NCBI GenBank assembly: GCA_021186555.1
Contig: JAJKFL010000010.1
Location: forward strand, 2,199,487 to 2,263,486
DNA length: 64,000 nt
Source: Reticulitermes speratus
Taxonomy: Eukaryota > Arthropoda > Insecta > Blattodea > Rhinotermitidae
Direction: 5' to 3'
Shown here: piece by piece, positions 1-10,610 of the stretch
Layout: each line of letters starts with the position of its first letter
How positions within the stretch are numbered: position 1 is the stretch's first letter
Notes under the pieces: model-generated
The model's database searches: none
What the model was told of the DNA's origin: nothing
Seen by the model: only the letters and a program-made list of their open reading frames with translations
Made by a program: the position numbers and the translations under genes

Positions 1-689
1 TAAAATTGCCTTTACTTTACAACTCAAAAGGATTCATTGGCTGTTGTTATGTTATGAAATTAATCATATCCCATGTCCGGTACGTGGCCTTGACAATACA
101 GGAAATTACATTGTCACCTCGCCTGTGGTTGTGCAACCAGTCTGACACTGCAGCCCTGCTTGTCCTCTAATTCTTGTTAGTGTCGGTAAGCCAGGGACAG
201 TCCTGATTCAGTCCACCTCTGCTGTATGGCAGTGAAGTATGGCCTTACTGCTTCCAAACGAATGACCACGGTGGACTGTCGACTCCCGAGAGGCGGAACC
301 TAAATGCTAAATTATGTATCTGTTTTCAAGTTACAGTACTTCTGGTACGATTACTGCTGCAAAGCCTGGGTTAAACGGAAAAACTGTCTTTATAGAAATA
401 AATACACTGCCCCCACTGTACTGAGTCAGATATAAATTTATATTACTTAAAATCAGTCAAAATTTTTTTAGCAACGGAAAGGAAGCGGACAAAAATATAG
501 TCGTGTGGTTCACCATTCCACGTGGCCGTCATATTTACTGGATTGGCTGTACTCTCGCCAGCTAAAACCCTTCATCACATACGCCTGCAGCAGACGTGTT
601 CCGGTCACGAGTCCATCGTCAGTGTCGTTCTATGATATATATATATGAATTTCCTGTCATTATTACTCATGTGTTATTAATTGTTTAAA
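1..689. other. Unassigned AT-rich non-coding sequence
   Basis: No open frame, SINE head, terminal inverted repeat or tandem array was recognised. A short AT dinucleotide run lies near 632-645. The right edge carries the left target-site duplication of the following SINE (679-689). Confidence 0.4.
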
Positions 690-945
690 GGCCGTGCCAT
701 GGCTCAGGCGGTTAGTCGCCGGCCTCTCACCGCGGAGGCCCGGGTTCGATTCCGGGTCAGTCCGTGTGGGAATTGTGGTGGACAAAGTGACACTGGGGCA
801 GGTTTTTTCCCCGAGTACTTCGGTTTTCCCATGTCAGTATCATTCCACCGGTGCTCCATTAGAAGGAAAAATAAAAAAAATATATTCATCTTCATCATAG
901 GGTTGCGCAATAAGCCTCAAGACTGCGGGGCCCTACACAAAAAAA
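690..945 (+). mobile_element. SINE family C, full-length copy
   Basis: The head reads GCCATGGCTCAGGCGGTTAG, then a B-box-like GGGTTCGATTCCGGGTC, as in a tRNA-derived pol III promoter. The body follows (GTGGTGGACAAAGTG, then AGTACTTCGGTTTTCCC) and a 3' segment ending in an A run. An 11-bp duplication, AATTGTTTAAA, flanks it at 679-689 and 946-956, which supports retrotransposition. The small open frames here are SINE-derived, not genes. Confidence 0.85.
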
Positions 946-956
946 AATTGTTTAAA

Positions 957-1689
957 AAATATAATTAAATATTGTTTTTGTTTTTATTCGTAATATCCCG
1001 TTTTTTGTGCTTCCTTGTTTTTTTTTTTTTTTTTTTAATTTTGCTACTCGAATGGAAAATGGTTAACCTCGACTCTCGAAGAAGAAAAAAAATGTGTAGA
1101 ATACGTTATGCGTACATTGCGTATCTTGTTACGTTTCGCTTAAACTTCTGGTTTCTGAATGAGTTTGGTTGACTCTCCAGTTTCACTTCAGATGTAGCCA
1201 ACACATCCTGGACATAATTGCTGCCAAGTAGGTTAGCTCAGTATCTCTAACTCCTATCTTCATGTTGTAGGCGAATGGCGAGAAGTGGGCCTACCGAGTG
1301 TCAAATCATGACCGATTTCTTACAAGTCTTTTACAATCATATTTCATGGCATTTACATTTGATTCGATGTCATATAATCTCTGTAGTTGCCACAAACGCA
1401 AAGATATGTTTGCTGATATTCCTAATGCATTCAAATTTGTGAAACTGTCTAAAGCAGGCGTAATGTTTATCGCAGTCTTGCCATTAGCTCCTGTTCTGAG
1501 TCAGTTCAGTTTTCGTGATTGCAGTTTAGTTCGCTTTCACCAATTTAATAATACTGTCTTTCCACTTACGTGGTGCCTTTCACATGGTTTCCTCTCAAGC
1601 CTCTTTTAACCAAACGTTTTTATTAGTAATTCTTTTCTCCTTAAGTACTCTTTGTGTCTGTCTTCTCACGTTTATTGATTTAGCCGCTT
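957..1689. other. Unassigned non-coding sequence
   Basis: Contains a T-rich run near 1017-1036. A 103-codon open frame at 1298-1609 has no recognisable domain, signal or motif, and its composition matches the surrounding DNA, so I do not call it a gene. Confidence 0.35.
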
Positions 1690-2080
1690 TGACGTTAGTG
1701 TACAGATGTTGTGACGTTGGTGTACAGATGTGACGTTAGTGTACAGATGTCGTGACGTTAGTGTACAGATGTAGTGACGTTAGTGTACAGATGTAGTGAC
1801 GTTAGTGTACAGATGTCGTGACGTTAGTGTACAGATGTCGTGACGTTAGTGTACAGACGTCGTGACGTTAGTGTACAGACGTCGTGACGTTAGTGTACAG
1901 ACGTCGTGACGTTAGTGTACAGACGTCGTGACGTTAGTGTACAGACGTCGTGACGTTAGTGTACAGACGTCGTGACGTTAGTGTACAGATGTTGTGACGT
2001 TGGTGTACAGATGTCGTGACGTTAGTGTACAGATGTTGCGACGTTAGTGTACAGATGTAGTGACGTTAGTGTACAGGTGT
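1690..2080. repeat. 22-bp minisatellite, about 17-18 copies
   Basis: Direct tandem repeat of a 22-bp unit reading GACGTTAGTGTACAGATGTC plus GT. Units differ by substitutions (GATGT versus GACGT) and one unit is shortened near 1730. Each unit carries TGACGTTA, close to the cAMP-response-element core TGACGTCA. That resemblance is probably fortuitous, but it recurs at exact 22-bp spacing. Confidence 0.95.
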
Positions 2081-2558
2081 TGAAGTGGCTCACAACAAGG
2101 TCCAAGCGTTGTGCTTTTGTGATCACGATGATGAGCATTATAACGTCAAGGCATTTATATTTTAATTGGATAGCTGTGCAATGTAGCCAGTAACAATACA
2201 TTACACGAAGGTCGTCTGGTTGGTCTAATGGGGTTAAACTACAAGTTCCTGCTGAATTGAGTCAAAATATTTATGCAAGGTCTACCATACCTGTTCCTTA
2301 TAATTTATTTTTATAATATGTCTTCTGGAATTCTCTCTGGACATTCCGTTCGTTTAATTCTTCCCGCATTTATTTCTGTCTCTCTTGGCCTGTACTGTCT
2401 TGAAAAGTTGACAGTGCTCAGGTGTTCAATGCAGTCCGATTTCATGGTCTCGTAAGGTTCATATTCTTATGCATAAAAGCACGCAATTGAACCTTATCGG
2501 TAGTCACTGCAGCCCGTCCGCACTGACACGCTCTGTTATTTAAGATCCATTAAACAAC
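2081..2558. other. Unassigned non-coding sequence
   Basis: Nothing recognised. A 60-codon open frame at 2273-2455 has no identifiable features. Confidence 0.35.
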
Positions 2559-2775
2559 GATGGCGCTGGAAACCCGCGGAATTGTATTTAAACTCCGGGC
2601 TGGGGCAAAGCATCCAGACCGGCTGTGTGGTCCACCCAGACTCATATTTGGTGTGCACCGAGGAGCTATTTCTCTAGGTGTAAAGCGGCCGGAGCGTGAT
2701 GCTAACGACTCAGTTCAATTTAGTGCCGAGGTTAAGAATGAGTGGAGTTTGACTACTGTTTTGTGACACGTCGAT
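2559..2775 (+). mobile_element. SINE A' (old A-related copy), degenerate
   Basis: The order of blocks matches the A family in plus orientation: CCAGACCGGC, CCACCCAGACTC, GTAAAGCGGCCGGAGCG, then GCCGAGGTTAAGAATGAGTGG. It is strongly diverged and the tRNA-like head is not clear. Confidence 0.5.
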
Positions 2776-3104
2776 ATTTCAAGCGTTTTTTTTGCTTGAG
2801 GTTTTCAGATGGAAACTTTGTATATATTTCATATTCTCCTTGCGTGCTACCTATTCCACCCATCTCATACTCCTTGGATTAATCGCTCCCACAGCGTCAG
2901 ATAAAGAGTAAAACTTATTAAGTTCCTCATCATGCTATTTTCTCCATTTTGTCCTGTTATGTATTTTCTGGTACAGCGGTTACTGTCACTGTCGAGTAAC
3001 AAGAATGCCTTCATAACGCCGACCGCCACGTGACAGCAGTTGCTCTATTTAGGGAATGAATGCATGCGATAAGGAAAGTAGTACTATGAATCCTGTTAAC
3101 GTGA

Positions 3105-3612
3105 GGTAAAGTTCACCGTATAACCTGCCATGAAGGACCAGAGGGGGAGTAGAGGTATAGCTCTACTCTTTCTTTAACCTCGTCGCTAGATGTGGGTGGC
3201 TGGTCAACTCCACGCCCCGGCCGCTTTATCGCCTGGAAAGAGACCCGGTACTCAATTGTACAGGAGGCAGGGTGGGCCCCAGGGCCGGTCTGAACGGGTG
3301 CTGAAAATCTCGCCCCCACCGGGATTCGATCCCCGCACCGCATGGGGATCGAATCCCTGTGGGGGCGAGATTTTTCGCACCCGTCCAGACCGGCCCTTGG
3401 GCCTACCCAGCCTCATGTACAATGGGTACCGGGGTAAAGCGGCCGGAGCGTTGCGTTGATCACCCACCCACATCTAACGACGAGGTTAAAGAAAGAGTAC
3501 AACTATACCTCTACTCCCCCTCTGGGCCTTCATGGCAGGTTCTAGGGACAACTTTACCTTTACCTTTACCGTCCAGCCCGTAGCTATTCCCTATACCGAC
3601 TGAGCTATCTAA
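3105..3612 (-). mobile_element. SINE A copy split by an inverted SINE A insertion
   Basis: The outer copy is in minus orientation. Its body runs 3105-3340 and its head remainder (GTCCAGCCCGTAGC through TATACCGACTGAGCTATC) runs 3571-3612. Between them, within the B-box region, sits a second A copy in the opposite orientation. Putting the two outer pieces together matches the order seen in intact copies such as 5733-6012. Confidence 0.8.
3343..3570 (+). mobile_element. SINE A copy, 5'-truncated, inserted in another SINE A
   Basis: Plus-oriented copy starting at the B box (GGGGATCGAATCC), missing the A-box half of its head, and ending in the family tail of repeated TTTACC units. It is palindromic with the minus copy on its left (3105-3340), so about 230 bp could fold back as a long hairpin. 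Any target duplication is very short (ACCG at most). Confidence 0.8.
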
Positions 3613-5465
3613 CCCTTTTAAATGGGTTTGTCTTTCGTTAAAAACAATAGCGTCGGCATAATTTAAAATAACGTACCGTGTACGTGAGTGAGGAATATTG
3701 TTATTCAATTAACAGAAGGTATGCCTGTTTAATTATTATACCCCAAATCATTTAATTAGTCTGCTGGTGTCGTTTTACAGCTTTCAGAGATTGGAATTCT
3801 GGTTGAAGCAATAGACGTTTGAAGCTTAGTTCTGACTCCCAAGTCCAGCTTGTGTGCTTTGTGCGCCTGTGGAAGCGACTAACCCTTACAATGACCCCAC
3901 ACTCCCCCCCCCCCCCAAAGTCGCCAGCGGCCCTCGGGTGGTAACCACTGCTGGAGTGTATCTACCTACTTCTGTCAGCGTTTTGTTCCAAAACATCCAT
4001 CCGTGTGTCCACTTGAGCGAAAGACCAAGTTTTATACCCATGCAGAGCAGCAGGCAGACGTAATGATTATGGTGTTATATGGTGTTATTGTTTATGGTTA
4101 TGCGTATTGTTATTACAACATCAACAGCGTATAAGCCGTTCCACGCTTGTTCCGTCTTCATGAATGTTTATCTCTACATCTTTTTCTTGGTCTATCTACG
4201 TTTCTTCTGCCGGTGTGATTACATTCATACACTAAGTAGGGAACGCGTGTATCGGTCGTTATTAGCAGGTGTGCACTTCGCTTTGAGGACGTTGTGGAAC
4301 ACTTGTAATGTCGTCCTTCATCCTTTATGAATAAGCCTTCTGCATACGATGGCACTTCTTGCAAGTTTCGTTTCAGTAGTGTATGCCCCAGTTTTTCCCT
4401 GTGTTTATTATGGCTCACATTTACCGTCCATAAATGTACTGTTGTCGACTTGCGAGAACAGTTTTGACCTTGAAAGTAGTGGAGCAAGCGGAATTCGAGA
4501 CCGCTCGATGTTTTTGATCAGTAACCGATTTTTTCTAGTTTAAAAACATTGGACTAATGTTCAGTTGCGTCTTGTGCCTGCGAGTTAATAATTTTATTTT
4601 CTGTTGTGTTGTGGATAAATTTGACTTTAGTTTTGTTAAAAACTGAACATGTAACGAATGGCTAACAGTGGAAAATTGTAGAGGTTTATAGTTTTCGGCA
4701 GGACCTGTACGTGTTCTCCCCAAGGTTAGCCTGTAGATAAGGCAGTCTGTCCACACTGTGAAGGTCACAACTGTTTTCGTCAGTCAGAGACAGTTGTAGG
4801 AACTGCCATCCTTTTCTTTGTTCTGAGGATGAATTATTGGAATTTCACACTCATCGCTTTATAGACGTGACAGTTTGTCCCCACCGAATTGAGTTCGCAA
4901 CCGACAGTGAACAATCATCAGTTAATAAGCACCCTCCTTTCTGTTGTCTACGTTCTGCTACTATTGTACGATTGACAAACCGCCTTCGGAAGCGGAAGGA
5001 ATAAATTTGTTCCCTAAGCAGCAAATCCCTTATTTGAATGAGGAGGAAGTTTTATGGGGCGCTGCCCAATATTTGTGTGTAGTTTGCACACTCGCTGGAG
5101 CAAGAACAGTCGATTAATCGATCAGTGAGCGAGTGACGGTTTTTATTGTTTACAATCCCTTTGTAGTTCGCTGTCTGCAAAACTGCTCCCTATTGGGCCT
5201 GTCGTCATGATTCTCCACCCCCAACCCTCTGTCATGCCCTTCTGTCCCCCGTCAATCAGTTGATCCCAATTATGTCTTCCTGTGCTCATATAATCCAACC
5301 GGTTATATGCAGACTTTCAAATAATTCACTATTATAAGTTGAGTTGAAGGGCGACCAAACGCTTTAATTTTTTAAACAAGCTTATCTACAAAACATTGGT
5401 ACAGGTCATAAGGTGGATTTCTCATTAACATAAAGGCCCTATTACATTTATTTGAAACATTTTTG
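3613..5465. other. Unassigned non-coding sequence, 1.85 kb
   Basis: Holds a homopolymeric C run near 3905-3917. Several open frames of 64-109 codons (for example 4079-4330 plus and 4158-4487 minus) overlap on opposite strands and show no recognisable domain. No repeat family identified. Confidence 0.35.
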
Positions 5466-5719
5466 ATAATATTTAACGAAATGGGCCAGTCGGTGTAGTG
5501 ACTGTGCTATGGAATGGGAGACAAGGGATTGTGGTTCGACCCCCGAAGACGACGACAAAACTTCCACACCATGTTTCCTTCCACCCAGCCTCCTATTCAT
5601 TGGGTACCGGAGCTCATTCCCCGGGAGGGGCGATCTGGACGTGAAGTTGACCACTCCCCTTTAACTAATGCCGTGATTGAGAATGAATGGAGCTATACCG
5701 CCACTACTCTATGTGCCTC
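5466..5719 (+). mobile_element. SINE A' copy
   Basis: The head resembles GGGCCAGTCGGTGTAGTGAC, followed by GGTTCGACCCC (B-box-like). The body blocks are CACCCAGCCTCCTATTCATT, GGTACCGG, and GAGAATGAATGGAGCTATAC. It has the same block order as the A family but is more diverged. Confidence 0.65.
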
Positions 5720-5732
5720 TAACTGTACAAGG

Positions 5733-6012
5733 TAAAGGTAAAGTTCATCGTAGAACAGGCCATGAAGGCCCAGAGGGAGGAATAGCTGTACTCTGTCTTT
5801 AACCTCGACGCATTATGGGGGTGGATGGTCAACGCCACGCCCCGGCCGTTTTACCCCCGGGAATGACCCAGTACCCATTGTACAGGAGGCTGGGTAGGCC
5901 CCAGGGCCGGTCTGGACGGGTGTTGAAAATCTCGCCCCCCCACCGGGATTCGATCCCCGGACATTTCAGCTTGTAGCGAGTCGCTATACCGACTGAGCTA
6001 TCGCGGTCCACC
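5733..6012 (-). mobile_element. SINE family A, full length
   Basis: Minus-oriented. The tail appears as GGTAAAGGTAAAG at the left and the head as GACTGAGCTATCGCGGTCCA at the right. The near-identical 13-bp duplications TAACTGTACAAGG (5720-5732) and TAACTCTACAAGG (6013-6025) flank it. It inserted immediately next to the A' copy at 5466-5719. Confidence 0.88.
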
Positions 6013-6234
6013 TAACTCTACAAGGCACAGCGTATTATTATTCCTGTCAGTATGATATCTGTAGTGTGCGTTTATAGTTTATAGTTTGGCTGCTTTGAAG
6101 GAAGGTCAGAGTTGATTTAAGTACGAAAAATCAGAAAGTAGTACTTCTGTGATGTCCGTGTGTATAGTGTATTGCAGTGCATCTTGTTACTGTTGTTCAA
6201 AGTGTAGTGATGTAAACAGGCATCTCATGTAATA

Positions 6235-6757
6235 CACAAGACAGGCAGTGTGTGTATAAACGGAACATTCAGGCGCGTTCGCATAACCATTGTTGCCGTG
6301 GAAAAGCAATAATTATTAAATATTCTGAGTGTGTGTTTGTAGCCTTAGTTATCCAGCAGGTAAAGCGCATGCGCCGTATTATATTGTCATCTATGGCCTG
6401 TCTGGCTCTACCACATTTTTCTACTATCTCATAAACGGCAATATTTTCAGAAAAAAGTTACTGAACATAAAATGCGTTTTGATTTTCTCTACAACTTTTG
6501 TCTGAAACATTTTTCATTATAAGAAGAAGTCAGCGAGATATTATCATAAATGTACATAGGTCTTCGTGTAAAGTACATGTTATTCTTGTCAGATTCTAAT
6601 TAAACTTTAATTTTCACAACAGATTTTCGAAAGATATTCAAATATCAAATTTCATGAAAATCCGTCCAGTGGGAGCCGAGTTGTTCCATGAGGACGGACG
6701 GACGGACAAGACATGACGAAGCTAATAGTCGCTTTTCGCAATTTTGTGAACGCGCCT
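6235..6757 (+). mobile_element. Dispersed ~0.5-kb TIR-like element, copy 1
   Basis: A near full-length relative lies at 17627-18120. The core starts AGGCGCGTTCGC (6271) and ends with the complementary GTGAACGCGCCT (6757), giving short terminal inverted repeats. Homology with copy 2 also extends left to ACAAGACAGGCAGTG. Near the right end is ATTTCATGAAAATCCGTCC, then repeated GGAC, a motif common in insect non-autonomous elements. No coding capacity is evident. Confidence 0.75.
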
Positions 6758-6886
6758 AAATATTATGGACGGCATCGAAACTCGTCAAAGAAAATAGCGA
6801 ATACACGTACAATGCACGTGTTGGCATGCGATCTACGTTAACCAACAGAATGGACTGGCCAGTGAGCGAACGCGACCTTCATGTGA

Positions 6887-7368
6887 GCTGCTAATGCCCG
6901 TGTGTCTCCACAACCAGCTGCTAATGCCCGTCTGTGTCTCCACAACCATCTGCTAATGCCTGTCTCCACAACCATCTGCTAATGCCCGTGTGTCTCCACA
7001 ACCAGCTGCTAATGTCCGTGTGTCTCCACAACCAGCTGCTAATGCCCATGTGTCTCCACAATCAGCTGCTAATGCCCGTATGTCTCCACAACCATCTGCT
7101 AATGCCTGTGTGTCTCCACAACCAGCTGCTAATGTCCGTGTGTCTCCACAACCAGCTGCTAATGCCCGCGTGTCTCCACAACCATATGCTAATGCCCGTG
7201 TGTCTCCACAACCAGCTGCTAATGCCCGTGTGTCTCCACAACCAGCTGCTAATGCCCGTCTGTCTCCACAACCACCTGCTAATGCCCGTTTGTGTCTCCA
7301 CAACCAGCTGCTAATGCCCGTGTGTCTCCACAACCAGCTGCTAATGCCCGTCTGTCTCCACAACCACG
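6887..7368. repeat. 30-bp minisatellite, about 16 copies
   Basis: The unit is CTGCTAATGCCCGTGTGTCT followed by CCACAACCAG. Because 30 is a multiple of three, open frames on both strands translate to repeated decapeptides (for example the 182-codon frame at 6990-7538 plus). These are array by-products. Confidence 0.95.
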
Positions 7369-7664
7369 TCTTGTTTCTCCCTTTAAAGTACAGCGCCTTC
7401 TGGTCTCTTCTGGCGCAAGTCCACATGCACACATTTGGTAAAGCTTCTGGAACCGCGCACATTCTAAATATGTTTATGGGCCTTGGCAGCCAAGCGTCTG
7501 CCTATGCCATTGCCGCTGTAAGGATATTGAATGCGTAGAACCTATCGCGAGAGATTAACCTCTATAGTTGTTAACCTTTGACACTAACTTAGTGTAACCG
7601 TTGGCAGTCGGATGATTTCTCGTTTTAGCATCCTATAAAGCCATTTTGCTGCTTACTGTAGTGT
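7369..7664. other. Unassigned sequence
   Basis: Nothing recognised between the 30-bp array and the short tandem duplication that follows. Confidence 0.35.
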
Positions 7665-7756
7665 GTAACAACTATAATACCTGCTGCAGTGTAATAGGTG
7701 TCTAAAGTTCGTAACAACTATAATACCTGCTGCAGTGTAATAGGTGTCTAAAGTTC
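7665..7756. repeat. 46-bp tandem duplication
   Basis: Two identical adjacent copies (7665-7710 and 7711-7756) beginning GTAACAACTATAATACCTGC and ending TAAAGTTC. Exact identity suggests a recent duplication. Confidence 0.95.
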
Positions 7757-7789
7757 GTAAGGTTAAATTCAAAGGGAAAATATTTCTAC

Positions 7790-7905
7790 TTAACTTGTAC
7801 AAAATATTGCTCCGGGGGAAAAGCGGCTGGGGTAGTGAAGCTAACTACATACGTTCATTTGGTGTTGGGGTTAAGAATTAATGTATCTATGCCTTCACTC
7901 CCCCC
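7790..7905 (+). mobile_element. SINE A' 3' fragment
   Basis: Retains GGGGAAAAGCGGCTGGGG and GTTAAGAATTAATG in the A' order. The head and upstream body are missing. It is followed by a C run at about 7901-7916. Confidence 0.4.
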
Positions 7906-7916
7906 CCCCCCCCCAC

Positions 7917-8451
7917 CCCCATATTCCTTCATCACGTCCACAGCTATAACTTCAGCTGTTCTTTACCCTTTGTACAAAATATACTGAACATTTTACAAAT
8001 ACAGTGACTGTCCGTGTATTAAATTTTAATGGAGGCAGTTCCGCCATTTGTATTTGTCGTGTGCCATCTGTTACACTGCTGGCACCTTCTGCAGGTCGCC
8101 GTGTGCACAAGATGTCAAAAACTGGCGCTGTACGGTAGAGCCTTATTATTAAAACTAATCATAATTTTGTTCTCAACTAATAAACGCACGCAGTATTGCA
8201 GATGTCTTAATTGACGAGTGGATTTATTGTAAAAGTCCAGCCATACTTCCACTTGCTGTTATACAGGGTGTTATTTTGTAATGTTCGGCCGCTCGCCACA
8301 GAGCGGACGACATCATTGCTGCCTAGCGAGAGTGTGTGGAAGTCCATAACTTCCTTGCCGCATCGCCGTAACCAATCAGAAGTCCGGTTAGTAGTATGGG
8401 GCTCGGTGATTTACATCTGTTTGGAGACCTATGTCTTCTGTCCGCATTCAG
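7917..8451. other. Unassigned sequence
   Basis: A TATACAGGGTGTTATTTTG block near 8264 resembles the outer end of a Tc1/mariner-type element, but no matching opposite end was found. Open frames at 8029-8214 and 8211-8498 are unremarkable. Confidence 0.35.
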
Positions 8452-8640
8452 TAACCGCTCAGCCTCTAACAGAAATGAGTACCAAGGAATTTGCTTGAGG
8501 GTAAAGTCCGGCCGGCGCGTAGAGCTGACATCTCTGCTGTCCTAATTGTGCCGAATGTCAAAGTAAGGATGGAAGCCCTATATTCCACCCCCCTCTGAGT
8601 CTTCATGACTTGTTAGGGAAACCTTTACCTTTTTTTACCC
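8452..8640 (+). mobile_element. SINE family B, 5'-truncated and diverged
   Basis: Begins at CTCAGCCTCTAACAGAAATG, continues GAGTACCAAGGAA and GGTAAAG..CGGCCGG, and ends with CCTTTACCTTT. The tRNA-like head is absent. Its 3' half is unlike other B copies and looks closer to the A tail, so it may be a chimera. Confidence 0.5.
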
Positions 8641-9110
8641 CTTAAGAACTACCTGGCTGGCAAGCGATTTGCAACAGACGTCGAGGTGAAGCAAGCTGTC
8701 ACGTTCTGGCTACAGGCATTTGACTAATTTCTCCTACGCTGGGACACAAACGTTTGTGCCATGGTGCGACAAATGCTTAAATGTCAGTGGTGACGACGTG
8801 GAGGTCTGGTGTATATCATCTGCTACAATATGCCAGGAATAGTCGGAGTCAAAGTTCTAGGCGCCTGTGTGTGTGTTGCCTTATTTTATGTACTTCCTTG
8901 TTCGGAGCTATAAAATATCTGGCATTCCGCCTATGTCGAAGGTCAAACACGTGAACTTTGTTGTTCAGTAGGCAGTTCCTTGTTCTGCCCCTCCGTGTAG
9001 ATTTGTAAAATAGCCGTCCATAATTACGGGTGCTTCCAGAGAATGGTGTTGGTACAGCGACCTGTCTGTAAAGCTTGAGGGAAATTTCTTTGCAGCAGGG
9101 TAGATTTTGT
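8641..9110. other. Unassigned sequence
   Basis: No recognisable repeat or coding feature. Confidence 0.35.
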
Positions 9111-9325
9111 ATAGGCCTAAAAGAGATGCAGATTCTTTATTTAATTTGCTGAAATTCCAGAAGAGGTGCACTCAGAACACTTTTTATTTAATTTCCGAAA
9201 ATCCCAGAAGAGATGTGTTCGGAATTTTTTTATTGTTTCCCCGAATCCCAGAAGATAGGCATTGGGAATTTTTTATTTCGTTTCCAAAACTCCCAGAAGA
9301 GATGCAGTTAATATATTTTTTTATT
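9111..9325. repeat. Imperfect ~60-bp tandem repeat, about 4 units
   Basis: Four spaced units share CCAGAAGAGATG-like cores (near 9159, 9208, 9249 and 9291), each followed by a T-rich TTTTTATT block. The units are too diverged for a recent array. A 111-codon open frame across it reflects the periodicity. Confidence 0.6.
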
Positions 9326-9923
9326 TATTGTGCTCAGTGTTCTGTAAAAATTTTCAGTTCAGTTGGGAATCATCGGGCACCGCCTTGTTGTCTGCTTGAA
9401 AGAGGGTGCAAATGGCGGATCGGTGCTTCATACTTACTGTAAGTCTTGGAATCTAGATGTGAACACTTATCTGAAACATCAAACTTAATTTGCATATTTA
9501 CCGTCTCCAAAAGAGACACGTTAGCTCTCTCTTCATTATTTAAATTTGAAAAATAAATGTCGCCTTAGATGATGTACTCTTGAAATGCAAAGATTCTTCG
9601 TTCTACGTGTTCCTCCGGTTCCTAGAAACATACCTGTATTTGGTGTATGTGAATTTAGTAGAAAAATTTATTAACCTGAATTCTGATTTTGTTGTTACTG
9701 AAATATATGGACTGGAGGGTGAGGGGGGGCACACTCTTAGCCACGCCCGCTCAGAGCTCAGGAGTCGGTGGACGACCTACACGTGTATATTGCATATTTA
9801 CGACTTGCGGTACGATGAAATGCGATTTGGGTGGTGCTTCTGTACCGCCAACAACCAGTAAACTGGTGCAACACATTGTTGACGGGTTCCTGAGTTCGCA
9901 TCCACTGAAGGCCAGTGGTTAAC
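9326..9923. other. Unassigned sequence
   Basis: No family recognised. Two overlapping open frames at 9580-9922 show no domain features. Confidence 0.3.
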
Positions 9924-9997
9924 TAGCTTTTGATGAGAACCAATTGTCTTGTGGACTTTGTCCATCGTCCGGCTAAATATTAAAATATAATATAAAA

Positions 9998-10042
9998 ATC
10001 ACGACGTTTCGGAAGATGGTTCGTCTTCCGTCTTCAGGTGAT
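9998..10042 (-). ncRNA. Hammerhead-ribozyme-like motif
   Basis: On the minus strand the order is ATCAC (stem I side), CTGAAGA, one extra C, GGAAG, a 9-nt loop, CTTCC, GAAACGTC, then GTGAT (stem I partner). This matches the hammerhead layout CUGANGA - stem II - GAAA - minimal stem III (AC/GU) - C17, with 5-bp stems I and II. The extra nucleotide between CUGANGA and stem II is non-canonical, and stem III has no loop, so a dimer might be needed. Activity is unproven. Confidence 0.45.
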
Positions 10043-10149
10043 GGGAGGGGAGACACCTACTCAGATGGTTATTTTTTGAATGAGCTAATCTCAATCACTG
10101 ATTAGCTCATTCAAAAAAAGGACCCATCTGAGTAGGTGTCTCCCCTCCC

Positions 10150-10193
10150 ATCACCTAAAGACGGAAGATGAGCTATCTTCCGAAACGTCGTGA
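10150..10193 (+). ncRNA. Hammerhead-like motif, mutated core
   Basis: Inverted partner of 9998-10042. It reads ATCAC, CTAAAGA (G5 of the core changed to A), GGAAG...CTTCC, GAAACGTC, GTGAT. The core mutation predicts loss of any ribozyme activity. Confidence 0.4.
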
Positions 10194-10250
10194 TTTTATA
10201 TTATATTGTATCATATTATATTATATTATATTATATTAATATTTTATCCG

Positions 10251-10516
10251 CCGATCCCAGTGGTCGCGCGGTCTAAGGCGTGGGTCTTCGGCCGCTCGCT
10301 TACTAGGATCGTGGGTTCGAATCCCACCGGGGGCATGGATGTCTGTCTCTTGTGAGTGTTGTGTGTTGTCAGGTAGAGGTCTCTGCGTCGGGCTGGTCAC
10401 TCGTCCAGAGGAGTCCTACCGACTGTGGTGTGTCTCAAATGTGTGTGACCATGAAACCTCGACGAAACGAGGAGGCCCAGGCCCATAGAGGGCTGTCGAG
10501 CCATAGAAAAAAAAAT
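10251..10516 (+). mobile_element. SINE family D, full length, nested
   Basis: The head CCGATCCCAGTGGTCGCGCG is followed by GTGGGTTCGAATCCCACCGG (B-box-like) and the body AGGTAGAGGTCTCTGCG and CACTCGTCCAGAGGAGTCC. It ends in an A run. Flanked by ATATTTTATCCG (10239-10250) and ATATATTATCCG (10517-10528), an imperfect duplication inside the fold-back element. Confidence 0.85.
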
Positions 10517-10610
10517 ATATATTATCCGGACGATGGAAAAAGTCCAGAAGACAATTAGTTCTCAATATTATACACCATCGTCAGAACCTTTTACAATTTA
10601 GCTTTTGATG

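Larger units (their letters stand above)
9936..10598. mobile_element. Fold-back retroelement-like insertion with paired hammerhead-like motifs
   Basis: Bounded by a perfect 12-bp duplication, TAGCTTTTGATG (9924-9935 and 10599-10610). The ends are inverted: ACCAATTGTCTTGTGGACTT at the left and its near-complement AAAGTCCAGAAGACAATTAG at the right. Inside are two long inverted arms (about 9968-10074 and 10096-10240), each with the hairpin motif described at 9998-10042. A SINE D is nested at 10251-10516. The right end extends past the inverted repeat (10563-10598), and the same extension is found inverted at the left of the second copy (28655-29285). The TSD length and this asymmetry fit retrotransposition better than a cut-and-paste MITE. 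A Penelope-like origin is inferred. Confidence 0.7.

Noticed and set aside
1298..1609. 103-codon frame as a gene
   Set aside because: Composition matches the surroundings and no domain or homologous feature was recognised.
6934..7538. Decapeptide-repeat proteins
   Set aside because: Both strands are open in overlapping frames, a consequence of the 30-bp unit.
8264..8290. Another Tc1/mariner element starting at TATACAGGGTG
   Set aside because: No matching inverted end was found within the following kilobases. The same holds for similar blocks near 18824, 41364 and 45925.
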